DNA of 56,808 bases from UBA11524 sp963642705 (GCA_963642705.1 CAVIHU010000012.1:1-56808), one strand, 5' to 3'. Numbered from the stretch's first letter, positions 34,313-43,990 are shown. Made by a program: numbers and translations. Notes: generated from the sequence alone by a model not told the origin.

Positions 34313-37300
34313 ATGAAACGGGTTCTTTCTCTGGTCGTTGCCATGATCATGACAGTGACCGCGTTGACGGCGTTTGCGGAAATCTATCAGACGACCGGCG
34401 TCACAACGGGCGACATGGATGCCAATGGCATGTTCTATTCCGACTACAGCTCCATTGCTGAAGCACTGGCAGCCGGCAATGAAGTTCACCTGCAGATGGT
34501 TGAGGAAGGTCAGGTTCTGCTGAAGAACGAAAACGGTGCACTTCCTCTGAAAAGTGACGAACGCCATGTGACGCTGCTGGGCATTGCTTCCAAGGACTTT
34601 GTCCGCGGCGGCGGCGGCTCTGGCGCAACGAAAGGCACTTCCTACAAGATGAACTGGGAAGATGCTTTTGAAGGCGAAGGCTTTGTTTTGAACCCCAAGA
34701 CGCTTGAACTGTATGAAAACCTGTTCACTATCCTGGGCGGCGCAAATGAAGCAAACGACAGCGGCAAGCTGCTTGAGCCTGACATGAGCTACTACGGCAA
34801 GTCCGTGGTGAACACGTTCAAGTCCTACGATGATGCTGCCATCGTTTTCATCAGTCGTTTCGGTCGTGAAAACATGGATCTTGAGATGGACAGCGTCGAA
34901 GGCCATTCCAATGAGGATGACCACTACCTGCAGCTGGATGACAACGAGCTGGAACTGATCAAGCTGGCGAAGGCCAACTTCGGTAAGGTCATCGTTGTGC
35001 TCAACTCCTCCATGATCATGCAGGTGCCTGAGCTGAATGCAGCCAAGGACACGGAGTACGGCGTTGACGCCATTCTGTGGGTCGGCGGTCTGGGCGATCA
35101 GGGCACCAAGGCGGCAGTTGAGATTCTGACCGGCAAGGTGAATCCGTCTGGTCACACGGTGGACATCTGGCCGTCTGACTTCACCAAGGATCCGTCCTTC
35201 ACCAACTTCTCTGATATGAGCCAGAACAAGGACGAAAACGGCGAGCGCATGAATTCATGGTTCGTGTATCCGGACGGCAGCTCCACGGTTTTCTCTTCTG
35301 TTGAGTTCCGTGAAGGCATTTACATGGGTTATCGCTACTATGAGACCGTTGCAGCTGATCTGAATGCAGCCAACCCCGGCTCCGGCGATGCCTGGTATGC
35401 GGAAAATGTCATGTATCCCTTCGGCTACGGTCTGAGCTACACCACGTTCGATTGGAAGCTCGTGGATATCAATGCCGAGAAGACCATTTCTGACTCCAAG
35501 GAAATCATCAGTGTTTCCGTGGAAGTTGAGAACACCGGTGATGTGGCAGGCAAGGATGTTGTGCAGATTTACTACTCCGCTCCGTATTACAAGGGTGGTA
35601 TCGAGAAGTCTGCAGTCGTTCTGGGCGGCTATGAGAAGACCAAGCTGCTACAGCCTGGCGAAAAGGACGTCGTTACGATCGAATTCGTTGCACAGGACAT
35701 GGCTTCCTTCGACTCTGAAGACATGAACGGCAATGGATTCTGCGGATGGGAAATGGAGCATGGCGATTACGTCATTTCCGCTCGCCGCAACAGCAACGAA
35801 ATCGTGCTGGAAGAAACCTTCAATGTTGCCGAAGACATGCTCTGCGAGACGGATTATGTGAGCGGCAACGAAGTGACTCCTGTTTTCGTGGATGACTACA
35901 CCACCGTTCGTGATTCCCTGATGGACAACATGATCTCCCGTGCGGACGGTCTGACTCAGCCGAAGGCTCAGACCGCGGAAGAGCGTGTTCTGGAAGACTG
36001 GGAAGCTGCCGTGCTGGACAGCGAAGAGACCTATAAGCCTTACAACGACGAAGAGGGTCAGCCGTGGTACATGACGGAGGTTCCCTCGACGTGGACGCAG
36101 GATGCTGAAACGACCGTTACACTCTCTCAGCTGGCTGGCAAGGAATACACTGAAGCAACCGTTGTGGACGGCGTTGCAACAGCTGCTGACGATGAGAACA
36201 CCAGGCTGTGGGACGAGTACATGAACAGCCTGTCCTGGAGCGATCTGGTTGACCTGTGCCTTGGCAACGGTGCTTCCGAAGGTCCGGTTCAGATGGCAAG
36301 CGGTACGTGCTGGCAGTCTGCTCCGATAACGGCGGCAACCTTCAATAAGGAACTGATTCAGGAGCAGGGTCGTCAGTATGCCAACTACTGCCTGCTCAAG
36401 GGTGTTTATGCAATTAATGGTACGGCTTGCAACATTCATCGCAGCCCCTTCAATGGTCGCACATTCGAGTATTATTCCGAGGATCCGCTCGTCAGCGGCA
36501 CCTGTGCTGCAATCGTTGTTTCCGAGTGCATCCAGAAGGGCATTATCAACTACGCAAAGCACTTCTTCGCCAACGTGCAGGAGCACAACCGTGCCGACTA
36601 CGGCGGTGTTTGCACCTTCGCAACCGAGCAGACCTTCCGTGAAATCTACATGAAGGCCTTCGAAATGATGGTAAAGGCCGGCTCCATGGGTCTGATGACA
36701 TCCTTCAACCGTGTGGGCTATGTTGTCAACTCCAACAACTGGGCTGTCCATGAAGAGCTGCTTCGCGATCAGTGGGGCTTCAAGGGCGCTACCGTGACCG
36801 ACGCCTGGGCAAAGGACTTCGTTTCTGTTGACCTGATGGTTCGTGCCGGTGACGACATGCTGCTTGGCAGCGACTCCAGCTTCCCGAAGAACGCGCTGAC
36901 GCGCGGCGAATGGGATGCGACAGCTCGCGACAACAAGGGCATGATCATGGTGCCTACGGAAGACGGCGACGAAATGGTGGCTTCGCCCACGCATTACTAC
37001 GCTGTCCGCCGCTGTGCGCAGCACCATTTGCAGACCATGGTCAATTCCAACCGCTATAAGAACTTTGCTTCCGACTACGAACTGACCGCTACCGTTTACT
37101 ATGGCACTGCGAACTCGACTGAGATCGCCTGCGAAGGTACGTCCGACTTCTCTGTCACGCTGGCCGAAGGTCAGGAACTGCCTGTTGGTTTGACTGCAAG
37201 CGGATTCGTCGTTGACTACAGCCGTCCGATTCTCAAAACGCTGCAGGAAGGCGACGAGGGCTATAAGACCGGCTGGGGTGTTGACAATAATGTCTACGGC

Positions 37301-37903
37301 GATTTTGCTCCGCAGGGAACGTATGAAGTGCTTGTCAACATGACCTGCGATGGCTTCATCACCGTTGAAAATGTCAAGCTGACGATCAACGTGGTCAGCC
37401 CGTTCCAGGTGAATGATGAGTTGGCTACCGGTGATTCGGAGAACAATCCTGTGATTAACGTGACCAGCGGCGAAGCCGTTGACCTGAAGATTGATTCTGA
37501 ACCGTTTGCTTATCAGGCATTCATTTCCCAGGGTCAGATCACGAACTGGTACGTCAAGCAGGGCAGCAAGTATCTGCGCGACGAAGAAAAGACGCATGCT
37601 GACGGCACGACCATTCCGTATTCCGACGTAGAAGAAAAGCATGAGGTGACCTACACGATCGAAGGCGAACTGCCGGAAGGTCTGACCTGGGTTGAAACGA
37701 CGGGCACTGCCTACGGTTTGCGCACGAACAAGCCGTTCGAAATCGTGACCGGTCTCGAAATTACCGGTACGACCACGGCAGCTGGCGAGTACACCGTAAC
37801 GGTGAAGGCAAACATCCCGTACTGCCGTGCACTGGCTGGCATCTGGCTGTTGCCTAGTGACGAATTGACAGTTGAACAGACCTTCACAATTGTGGTAAAA
37901 TAA
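34313..37903 (+). CDS. secreted GH3 beta-glycosidase with permuted domain order
   Basis: A 1196-residue extracellular enzyme. Signal peptide MKRVLSLVVAMIMTVTALTA, likely cut at AFA/EIY. The GH3 C-terminal sandwich comes first (EEGQVLLKNENGALPLK, residues 64-80, then the GGGGSG loop), followed by a fibronectin III-like domain with NTGDVAGKDVVQIYYSAP. The TIM barrel comes only after about residue 620: HRSPFNGRTFEYYSEDP, NYAKHFFAN, and nucleophile Asp in TVTDAWAKD in place of the usual SDW. A further ~280 residues of beta-rich sequence follow. Reversed order is known for Ruminococcus albus and Butyrivibrio beta-glucosidases. GGAGG lies before ATG 34313. Free in the medium or wall-associated. Confidence 0.87.
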   Translation: MKRVLSLVVAMIMTVTALTAFAEIYQTTGVTTGDMDANGMFYSDYSSIAEALAAGNEVHLQMVEEGQVLLKNENGALPLKSDERHVTLLGIASKDFVRGGGGSGATKGTSYKMNWEDAFEGEGFVLNPKTLELYENLFTILGGANEANDSGKLLEPDMSYYGKSVVNTFKSYDDAAIVFISRFGRENMDLEMDSVEGHSNEDDHYLQLDDNELELIKLAKANFGKVIVVLNSSMIMQVPELNAAKDTEYGVDAILWVGGLGDQGTKAAVEILTGKVNPSGHTVDIWPSDFTKDPSFTNFSDMSQNKDENGERMNSWFVYPDGSSTVFSSVEFREGIYMGYRYYETVAADLNAANPGSGDAWYAENVMYPFGYGLSYTTFDWKLVDINAEKTISDSKEIISVSVEVENTGDVAGKDVVQIYYSAPYYKGGIEKSAVVLGGYEKTKLLQPGEKDVVTIEFVAQDMASFDSEDMNGNGFCGWEMEHGDYVISARRNSNEIVLEETFNVAEDMLCETDYVSGNEVTPVFVDDYTTVRDSLMDNMISRADGLTQPKAQTAEERVLEDWEAAVLDSEETYKPYNDEEGQPWYMTEVPSTWTQDAETTVTLSQLAGKEYTEATVVDGVATAADDENTRLWDEYMNSLSWSDLVDLCLGNGASEGPVQMASGTCWQSAPITAATFNKELIQEQGRQYANYCLLKGVYAINGTACNIHRSPFNGRTFEYYSEDPLVSGTCAAIVVSECIQKGIINYAKHFFANVQEHNRADYGGVCTFATEQTFREIYMKAFEMMVKAGSMGLMTSFNRVGYVVNSNNWAVHEELLRDQWGFKGATVTDAWAKDFVSVDLMVRAGDDMLLGSDSSFPKNALTRGEWDATARDNKGMIMVPTEDGDEMVASPTHYYAVRRCAQHHLQTMVNSNRYKNFASDYELTATVYYGTANSTEIACEGTSDFSVTLAEGQELPVGLTASGFVVDYSRPILKTLQEGDEGYKTGWGVDNNVYGDFAPQGTYEVLVNMTCDGFITVENVKLTINVVSPFQVNDELATGDSENNPVINVTSGEAVDLKIDSEPFAYQAFISQGQITNWYVKQGSKYLRDEEKTHADGTTIPYSDVEEKHEVTYTIEGELPEGLTWVETTGTAYGLRTNKPFEIVTGLEITGTTTAAGEYTVTVKANIPYCRALAGIWLLPSDELTVEQTFTIVVK

Positions 37904-37922
37904 GCTTGGAATCATTGGCAGA

Positions 37923-37943
37923 GGGCTGCTTTTGCGGCAGCCC
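37923..37943 (+). other. hairpin between GH3 and InlB-repeat genes
   Basis: GGGCTGC (37923-37929) pairs perfectly with GCAGCCC (37937-37943), no T run after it. In the 127-bp gap, probably an mRNA processing or 3'-end stabilising structure rather than a terminator. Confidence 0.45.
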
Positions 37944-38030
37944 CCTTCCCCACAGGGCGGGAGAAATCCTGCCTTGAGGGGAGGGCAGAGCGAGAGAATG
38001 CTCCGCCTGAAGAAAGGAAGGATGAAAACG

Positions 38031-39380
38031 ATGAAAAAGGGAATCACGGCATTGTTCCTAATCCTGTGTATGCTGCTGTGCTGCTCAGCGTATGCGGCGG
38101 ATGACATTGACACAAGCAAAAAGGTAAGCAAAGTGGAGGTTTCTCAGCTTCCTGACAAGACAGCATATGTTATTGGCGAAACGTTTTCGATGGAAGGCGG
38201 CATGCTGCTGGTGACCTACAGCGATGACACGACGGATGAAATCCCCATGACTGCGCCGAGCGTCACCGTAAAGGAACCCGGCATGAAGGCCAGCGGCACC
38301 AAGACGGTTACGATGAAGGTCGGCGGCAAGAACGCGCGCTTCACCATCAGTGTGGCGAACAACTCCTATGCTGTCACCTATCATCAGAACTACGAGGGCG
38401 CTCCTGAACCTGAACAGGTTGACACCGTAAAGGGCGAAAAGGCGGAAAACAAGGTGCCGGTTCGCGATGGCTATACGCTTGTCGGCTGGTACACTGACCC
38501 TGACTTCACCCGGGCGTTTGATTTCTCCACTGAGATTACAGCGGACACGGCTCTCTATGCGCTGTGGATCAAGGATGGTGTGGAGCAGGTCAATGTTAGC
38601 TTTGACTATGATTACTACGGTGTGCTGCTGAGCAGTTACAGCTATCCGATCGAGGCTGGCACAACGGTGCAGCGTCCGCAGAACAATCCCGAGCGTGTGG
38701 GCTACGCTTTCAACGAGTGGGTCAAGGAAGACGGCACGGTCTTTGATTTCACTGCCCCTGTTACGGCGGATACAGTTATTAAAGCATCCTGGACGAAAAC
38801 AACAGATGGCGTGAACAACTGGCTCTTTGAGGCTGAGGATACGAACCTGACGGGTAAGACCGGTCCGGCAATTTCCGGCACGGCGAACGAAATCGGCATG
38901 ATTCAGCAGGTTGAAGGCGTCGGCGCAAGCAACGATCGCTTTGTCGGCTATATGTACCAGATTGGCAATACAATTGACTTCTATCTGGCAGCAGATGAGG
39001 ATCTCGATGACGTAACCATTATTCTGCGTTTGTCTGCTGAAATGGAAGATTTATCCCTGACCCCTGCTGAATACGGCGTGAGCGTCAATGGTGAATATGT
39101 GCAGTACGGCACCATTGAAATCAAGGATGTCCCCGCGATGGACTGGGGCAACTATGTGGCTGCGTCTGCTCCCTTCCAGGATTTCGTGATTGCGCAGAAC
39201 GTTCATCTGAACAAGGGACGCAATGTCATCAAGCTCGAAACCCTGAACAGCATTCCCTATACCGGAACGACCATGGTTGCGCATGCACCGCTGGCTGACT
39301 GCCTGACGATTCAGACGACAGGCGTCGTAATCTGGGACGAGAACTTCGGCGAGCCTGCAACGGGCAACTACCAGAAGTAA
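38031..39380 (+). CDS. secreted protein with InlB-type repeats and a CBM-like domain
   Basis: A 449-residue extracellular protein with no catalytic domain that I recognise. After a signal peptide (ending AYA/ADD) comes a bacterial Ig-like segment (~25-110). Two InlB/Flg_new repeats follow, each with the pattern GY-x-L-x-GW (DGYTLVGWYTDP; VGYAFNEWVKEDG) and ending in ALW or ASW. The last ~190 residues begin NNWLFEAEDTNLTGKTGP, typical of CBM6/CBM35-like sandwiches that bind carbohydrate. I choose the second ATG (38031), 9 bases after GGAAGG; ATG 38022 is too close to that site. Encoded between two GH3 genes, so it may hold substrate near the enzymes. Confidence 0.75.
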   Translation: MKKGITALFLILCMLLCCSAYAADDIDTSKKVSKVEVSQLPDKTAYVIGETFSMEGGMLLVTYSDDTTDEIPMTAPSVTVKEPGMKASGTKTVTMKVGGKNARFTISVANNSYAVTYHQNYEGAPEPEQVDTVKGEKAENKVPVRDGYTLVGWYTDPDFTRAFDFSTEITADTALYALWIKDGVEQVNVSFDYDYYGVLLSSYSYPIEAGTTVQRPQNNPERVGYAFNEWVKEDGTVFDFTAPVTADTVIKASWTKTTDGVNNWLFEAEDTNLTGKTGPAISGTANEIGMIQQVEGVGASNDRFVGYMYQIGNTIDFYLAADEDLDDVTIILRLSAEMEDLSLTPAEYGVSVNGEYVQYGTIEIKDVPAMDWGNYVAASAPFQDFVIAQNVHLNKGRNVIKLETLNSIPYTGTTMVAHAPLADCLTIQTTGVVIWDENFGEPATGNYQK

Positions 39381-39396
39381 GCTCAAAACGAATCCG

Positions 39397-39433
39397 ATTG
39401 CAGCCCTGCATGAACCGCTTGCAGGGCTGCAAT
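39397..39433 (+). other. perfect 14-bp-stem hairpin in the leader of the membrane GH3
   Basis: ATTGCAGCCCTGCA (39397-39410) pairs perfectly with TGCAGGGCTGCAAT (39420-39433), 9-nt loop. It ends a few bases before the ribosome site (AAAGGAGAG) and lacks a T run, so it could insulate, stabilise or modulate translation of the next gene. Confidence 0.65.
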
Positions 39434-39452
39434 TCAAAAAGGAGAGAAAAGC

Positions 39453-42404
39453 ATGTCAGAAATTCAGGCACAGGACAGCGCGGTCAAGCAGAAGAAGCCG
39501 AAAAAGGTGAAGAAGCATCGCGCGGTGAAGGTATGGGCGGTTGTGACGGCGCTTGTGCTGGTGGTCGGCATCGTCGCGAATGTGCTGGCAACGACGAAGT
39601 ACAACGGCTTCCTTGACACGATGTTCGGCGGACAGCGCCCGGTGTACGATGAGGACACCGCGTCGATGTATCCGGCAACGAACGCCTCCAGCAAGGAAGA
39701 GGCGCTGAACAATTCGCAGGATTTCAACATTAAGGTTGCCGAGGAAGGCTTCGTGCTGCTGAAGAACACGGACAGTGCGCTGCCGCTCAAGAAGGGCGCG
39801 AAAATCAGCGTGTTCGGCAAGAACAGCGTGAATCTGTCCTATGGCGGCTCCGGCTCCGGCGGATTTGACTCCACGAACAACAAGGATCTCTACGACAGCC
39901 TTGAAGCGGCTGGTTTCCAGACGAATCAGACGCTGAAGAAGTTCTATGAGGACACGAGCGCATCCGGTCCGGTTCGCGCAGCAAACTCCAGCGACCTCGA
40001 CAGCGGCGGAAATCAGATCATCGGCACGGCGGAAACGCCCCAGAGCAAGTATACCGATGCGGTCAAGAGCTCCTACGCGAGCTACAATGATGCGGCTATC
40101 GTGGTCATCACGCGCATCGGAGGCGAGGGCTTCGACCTGCCGCGTTATCAGGGCGACACCGAGGGCGCTGCGAGTGCTGACAGCCACTATCTCGAGCTCG
40201 ACCAGAACGAGCAGGATCTGCTGGCGGCTGTCTGCGATGCGGGCTTTGAGCACGTGATTGTGCTGTTCAACATCCCGTCCAGCTTCGAGGCGGGCTTCCT
40301 TGTCAACGCCGATATCGCAGCGTATGCGGACAAGATTGACGCCGCGGTGTGGTTCGGCTTCACCGGCAGCACAGGCATCATGGCGCTCGGCGAAATCCTG
40401 AACGGCGAGGTCAACCCGTCCGGACGACTGGTCGATACATGGTCGGCCGACTTCACGCAGGATCCGACCTTCGTGAACTTTGGCACGGGCTCCACCCCGG
40501 ATGACTCCGACAAGTACGATGCGGGCATGTACTACTTCGTGGATTACGAAGAGGGCGTGTACGTCGGCTATCGTTACTACGAGACGCGCGGCTACACCGA
40601 TGGCGAGGACTGGTACAACGAGCATGTCGTGTTCCCGTTCGGCTACGGTCTGAGCTACACGGCGTTTGACTGGACGGTCAATCAGCCGTCTGACACGACC
40701 ATCACCAGGGACGGAACGATTACCGTGACGGTCGATGTGACGAACACCGGCAGCGTTGCAGGCAAGGACGTTGTCCAGCTCTACGTGACCGCGCCTTATA
40801 CCACCGGCGGCATCGAAAAGGCGCACAAGGTGCTGGTTGGCTATGCCAAGACGAATGAACTCAAGCCCGGCGAAACGCAGACGGTGAACGTTTCCTTCGC
40901 CCCGTACTACGCGGCGAGCTACGACTACCGCGATGCGAACAACAACGGCTTCAGCGGCTACGAGCTGGAGCAGGGCGAATACATCCTGTCCGTGAGCCGC
41001 AACGCGCATGAGTGCGTGGGCGAGGTCGTCTGCCAGCTTGCATCCGATATCCGCTACGAAACCGACCCGACGACCGGCAGCGAGGTCGAAAACCGCTACA
41101 CCGACCGCGACGGCGTGATGGACAGCGACGCGCAGCTCTCTACCGTCCTCTCCCGTGCGGACTGGGAAGGCACCTGGCCGACCGCACCGAACGATGAGGA
41201 GCGCGCCGGTTCCGACCGTCTCTACGAGGAACTGCAGGATATCGAGACCAACAATCCCATTGATTACGACAGCGAGTATGAATACCCGTGGTTCGGCGAG
41301 GAAGCGACCATCACGGTGCGCGACCTGCTGCCGGACGAGACCCCCGAAGCGACCTACAAGGCGATCGTCGCCTACGACGACGAACGCTGGGATGCCATCC
41401 TTGAAGCGTGCGACGAGGAGCAGATGATCAACGCCTTCAACTACGGCGCATACCGCACCATGGCGCTCGATACCGTCGGCTTGCCGGCAACGCTGCACGG
41501 CGACGGTCCTGCGGGCTTCACGTCCTTCCTGAACCGCACGCAGGTCAACGGCACATGCCAGTTTGTCAGCGAGCCGGTCATGGCGGCAACGTGGAATGTC
41601 GACCTGATGGAAGAGCTTGGCCGCACGATGGGCGAAGAGGGCATCTTCGGCGACAGCGGCACGGGCATGCCGTACTCCTCCATCTACGCGCCGGGCGTGA
41701 ATATCCACCGCAGCCCCTTCGGCGGCCGCTGCTCGGAGTATTTCTCTGAGGATCCTGTGCTGACCGGCCTGATGGCGGCGGCTGAAGTCCGCGGCTTGCA
41801 GGAAAAGGGCGTCATCTGCATGATCAAGCACTTCGCTGTCAACGAGCAGGAAACGCACCGCTCCATCAACGGCGACAGCTCGTGGCTGACCGAGCAGAGT
41901 CTGCGCGAAATCTACCTGAAGTCCTTTGAAATTGCGATCAAGGGCAGCGAGAGCCGCGGCGTGATGAGCTCGTTCAACCGTATCGGTACGCGCTGGACCG
42001 GCGGCGACTATCGCTTGCTGACGGAAATCCTCCGCAACGAATGGGGCTTCCGGGGCACGGTCATCTGCGACTTCAACACGATTCCGCAGTACATGAACCC
42101 GCGCCAGATGGCATACGCCGGCGGCGACCTTGATCTTGCCACGCTCCAGACGAGCATGTGGGAGGACTGCGACATGTCCTCCACGGGCGATGCGGTCGTG
42201 CTGATGAATGCCATCAAGAACATCCTGTACTCCTTTGTCAACAGCAATGCCATGAATGCCGAGGTCGTCGGCTACAAGATTCCGCTGTGGACGGAGCTGA
42301 TGTACATTGTTGACATCGCACTCGGTGCCATCCTCGTCATCTGGGGTGCCATCGTTATTATCGCAGATGTCAAAAAGACGAAAAAAGCGAAGGCTAACGC
42401 ATAA
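39453..42404 (+). CDS. permuted GH3 beta-glycosidase with membrane segments at both ends
   Basis: A 983-residue enzyme. A basic N-terminus (QKKPKKVKKHR) precedes a membrane helix at about 28-50; the chain ends with another (IVDIALGAILVIWGAIVII) and a short basic tail, so both ends face the cytoplasm and the enzyme hangs outside. Order is permuted: EEGFVLLKNTDSALPLKKG, fibronectin III-like NTGSVAGKDVVQLYVTAP, then the TIM barrel with HRSPFGGRCSEYFSEDP, IKHFAVNEQE and the nucleophile Asp in VICDFN, which replaces SDW. About 210 residues shorter than its neighbour at 34313. Last gene of the glycan module. Confidence 0.87.
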   Translation: MSEIQAQDSAVKQKKPKKVKKHRAVKVWAVVTALVLVVGIVANVLATTKYNGFLDTMFGGQRPVYDEDTASMYPATNASSKEEALNNSQDFNIKVAEEGFVLLKNTDSALPLKKGAKISVFGKNSVNLSYGGSGSGGFDSTNNKDLYDSLEAAGFQTNQTLKKFYEDTSASGPVRAANSSDLDSGGNQIIGTAETPQSKYTDAVKSSYASYNDAAIVVITRIGGEGFDLPRYQGDTEGAASADSHYLELDQNEQDLLAAVCDAGFEHVIVLFNIPSSFEAGFLVNADIAAYADKIDAAVWFGFTGSTGIMALGEILNGEVNPSGRLVDTWSADFTQDPTFVNFGTGSTPDDSDKYDAGMYYFVDYEEGVYVGYRYYETRGYTDGEDWYNEHVVFPFGYGLSYTAFDWTVNQPSDTTITRDGTITVTVDVTNTGSVAGKDVVQLYVTAPYTTGGIEKAHKVLVGYAKTNELKPGETQTVNVSFAPYYAASYDYRDANNNGFSGYELEQGEYILSVSRNAHECVGEVVCQLASDIRYETDPTTGSEVENRYTDRDGVMDSDAQLSTVLSRADWEGTWPTAPNDEERAGSDRLYEELQDIETNNPIDYDSEYEYPWFGEEATITVRDLLPDETPEATYKAIVAYDDERWDAILEACDEEQMINAFNYGAYRTMALDTVGLPATLHGDGPAGFTSFLNRTQVNGTCQFVSEPVMAATWNVDLMEELGRTMGEEGIFGDSGTGMPYSSIYAPGVNIHRSPFGGRCSEYFSEDPVLTGLMAAAEVRGLQEKGVICMIKHFAVNEQETHRSINGDSSWLTEQSLREIYLKSFEIAIKGSESRGVMSSFNRIGTRWTGGDYRLLTEILRNEWGFRGTVICDFNTIPQYMNPRQMAYAGGDLDLATLQTSMWEDCDMSSTGDAVVLMNAIKNILYSFVNSNAMNAEVVGYKIPLWTELMYIVDIALGAILVIWGAIVIIADVKKTKKAKANA

Positions 42405-42405
42405 A

Positions 42406-42444
42406 AAAGGCGGATTCGGAGTGAAGGCTCCGAATCCGTTTTTT
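42406..42444. terminator. terminator of the glycan module
   Basis: CGGATTCGGAG (42411-42421) pairs perfectly with CTCCGAATCCG (42428-42438), 6-nt loop, T run after and A run before, directly at the GH3 stop. Confidence 0.88.
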
Positions 42445-42678
42445 GTACATATAAATAGATGATTCAGGCATCAGCCAGCCGTGAGCAGATAGAAATTCTC
42501 TTCGTCCATTAACATCCCGTTTGGTTGATTGTGTACGATATTCATCGTGTGGATGGAATCGAGGAAGGGTTGCATTTGATAATTTCGACGGGTTGACAGA
42601 GGAATCCTGCATAGGTGTGAGGAAATCTTAAAATACCGGCTCTGAAAAATGAAACGCTTTCATCGCGGCAGACCGCAC
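42445..42678. other. gene-free stretch between two convergent terminators
   Basis: No supported gene. The only notable element is a 15-bp palindrome ATGAAACGCTTTCAT (42649-42663), one base short of a catabolite (cre) consensus and not near a promoter. Confidence 0.45.
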
Positions 42679-42713
42679 AAAAAGCAGCCTCCGGATAAGC
42701 ATCGGGAGGCTGC
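42679..42713 (-). terminator. recA terminator
   Basis: On the minus strand GCAGCCTCC and GGAGGCTGC (42713-42705 and 42692-42684) pair perfectly, followed by TTTTT (42683-42679). Confidence 0.82.
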
Positions 42714-42730
42714 AGTATATTCAGGCTGTT

Positions 42731-43888
42731 TTACTCCTCATCCAGCGGCGTGTCCGTGTCGAGATCCTCCTCGAGCAGAGCGAGGTCATCCTCTTCCTCC
42801 TCGGGCATTTCGCCGGGATCCTCATCGGATACGACAGGCGCGGCGGGCGTGTTGGTGAACATCTGCTCGCGGATGAGCGCTTCGATTTCGTTCGTCATTT
42901 CCGGATGCTCGCGCATGTACAGGCGCGTGTTCTCGCGTCCCTGCGCGATGCGCTGATCCTTGTAGCTGAACCATGCGCCGCTCTTGTGGATGATGTCGCG
43001 TTCGACAGCAACATCGAGGAGCGTACCCTCACGGCTGATGCCTTCGCCGTAGACGATGTCAAATTCAGCAACGCGGAACGGCGGCGCGACCTTGTTCTTG
43101 ACGATCTTGACCTTCGTGTGGTTGCCGACGACATCGCTGCCGTTTTTGAGCTGTTCGCCGCGGCGGACATCAAGACGGACAGACGCGTAGAACTTCAGCG
43201 CACGGCCGCCGGGGGTTGTTTCGGGATTGCCGTACATGATGCCGACCTTCTCACGCAGCTGGTTGATAAACACGGCAACGCAGCCGGTCTTGCTGATGAT
43301 GCCGGCAAGCTTGCGCAGTGCCTGGCTCATCAGGCGCGCCTGCAGACCAACGAAGGAATCACCCATTTCGCCGTCAATTTCCGCCTTGGGAACAAGCGCG
43401 GCGACGGAGTCAATCACGACGACATCGAGCGCACCGGAGCGGACAAGCGCCTCGACGATTTCCAGTGCCTGCTCCCCGGTATCAGGCTGGGACACGTAGA
43501 GCTCATCGATATTCACGCCGAGCTTCTTGGCATAAACAGGGTCAAGGGCGTGCTCAGCATCGACAAATGCTGCGATGCCGCCCATCTTCTGCGCCTCCGC
43601 GACGATATGCAGCGCGACGGTCGTTTTGCCGGAGGATTCCGGTCCGTAAATCTCGACAATGCGGCCGCGCGGAATACCGCCGACCCCCAGCGCTTCGTCC
43701 AGCGTGATGCATCCGGTCGGGATGACCTGAATATTCTGATCTGCATGCTCGCCGAGCTTCATCACAGCGCCCTTGCCGAACTGCTTATCCAGATCGGCCA
43801 ATGCGTGCTCAAGTGCCTTGAGCTTTTCATCCGGCGTACCTGCCGTAGGGACTGCCTTTTCCGGTTTCGCCGGCTTCTTTGCTGCCAT
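42731..43888 (-). CDS. recA: recombinase RecA
   Basis: DNA strand-exchange ATPase for homologous recombination and co-protease of the SOS response. The 385 residues carry Walker A GPESSGKT (82-89), the MAW-like core QPDTGEQALEIVEALVRSG and the DNA loops around GDSFVGLQARLMSQALRKL. A long acidic tail (PEEEEDDLALLEEDLDTD) makes it longer than the usual ~350 residues. AAAGGAAG precedes ATG. Monocistronic, with its own promoter carrying an SOS-like box and its own terminator. Confidence 0.96.
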   Translation of the reverse strand: MAAKKPAKPEKAVPTAGTPDEKLKALEHALADLDKQFGKGAVMKLGEHADQNIQVIPTGCITLDEALGVGGIPRGRIVEIYGPESSGKTTVALHIVAEAQKMGGIAAFVDAEHALDPVYAKKLGVNIDELYVSQPDTGEQALEIVEALVRSGALDVVVIDSVAALVPKAEIDGEMGDSFVGLQARLMSQALRKLAGIISKTGCVAVFINQLREKVGIMYGNPETTPGGRALKFYASVRLDVRRGEQLKNGSDVVGNHTKVKIVKNKVAPPFRVAEFDIVYGEGISREGTLLDVAVERDIIHKSGAWFSYKDQRIAQGRENTRLYMREHPEMTNEIEALIREQMFTNTPAAPVVSDEDPGEMPEEEEDDLALLEEDLDTDTPLDEE

Positions 43889-43960
43889 GGTTTTGCTTCC
43901 TTTCCGATGTGCCGGACGGATTCGCCTGCTGCGAAAAAATCCGGCGGTTCATTCGCATCT

Positions 43961-43990
43961 ATGGTATCACAGCGAACAACAGTTTTGCAA
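43961..43990 (-). promoter_or_regulatory. recA promoter with SOS-like box
   Basis: On the minus strand TTGCAA (43990-43985), 18-bp spacer, TACCAT (43966-43961) with TGA before it. Inside the spacer, CGAAC-AACA-GTTTT on the plus strand (43973-43986) matches the Gram-positive LexA box CGAAC-N4-GTTCG at one full half-site and most of the other. Confidence 0.6.

Noticed and set aside
35648..38131. 827-residue minus-strand open frame
   Set aside because: Antisense to the secreted GH3 with no domain motif or ribosome site.
42649..42663. Catabolite control (cre) site
   Set aside because: The palindrome ATGAAACGCTTTCAT is one base short of the cre spacing and lies between two terminators, not near a promoter.
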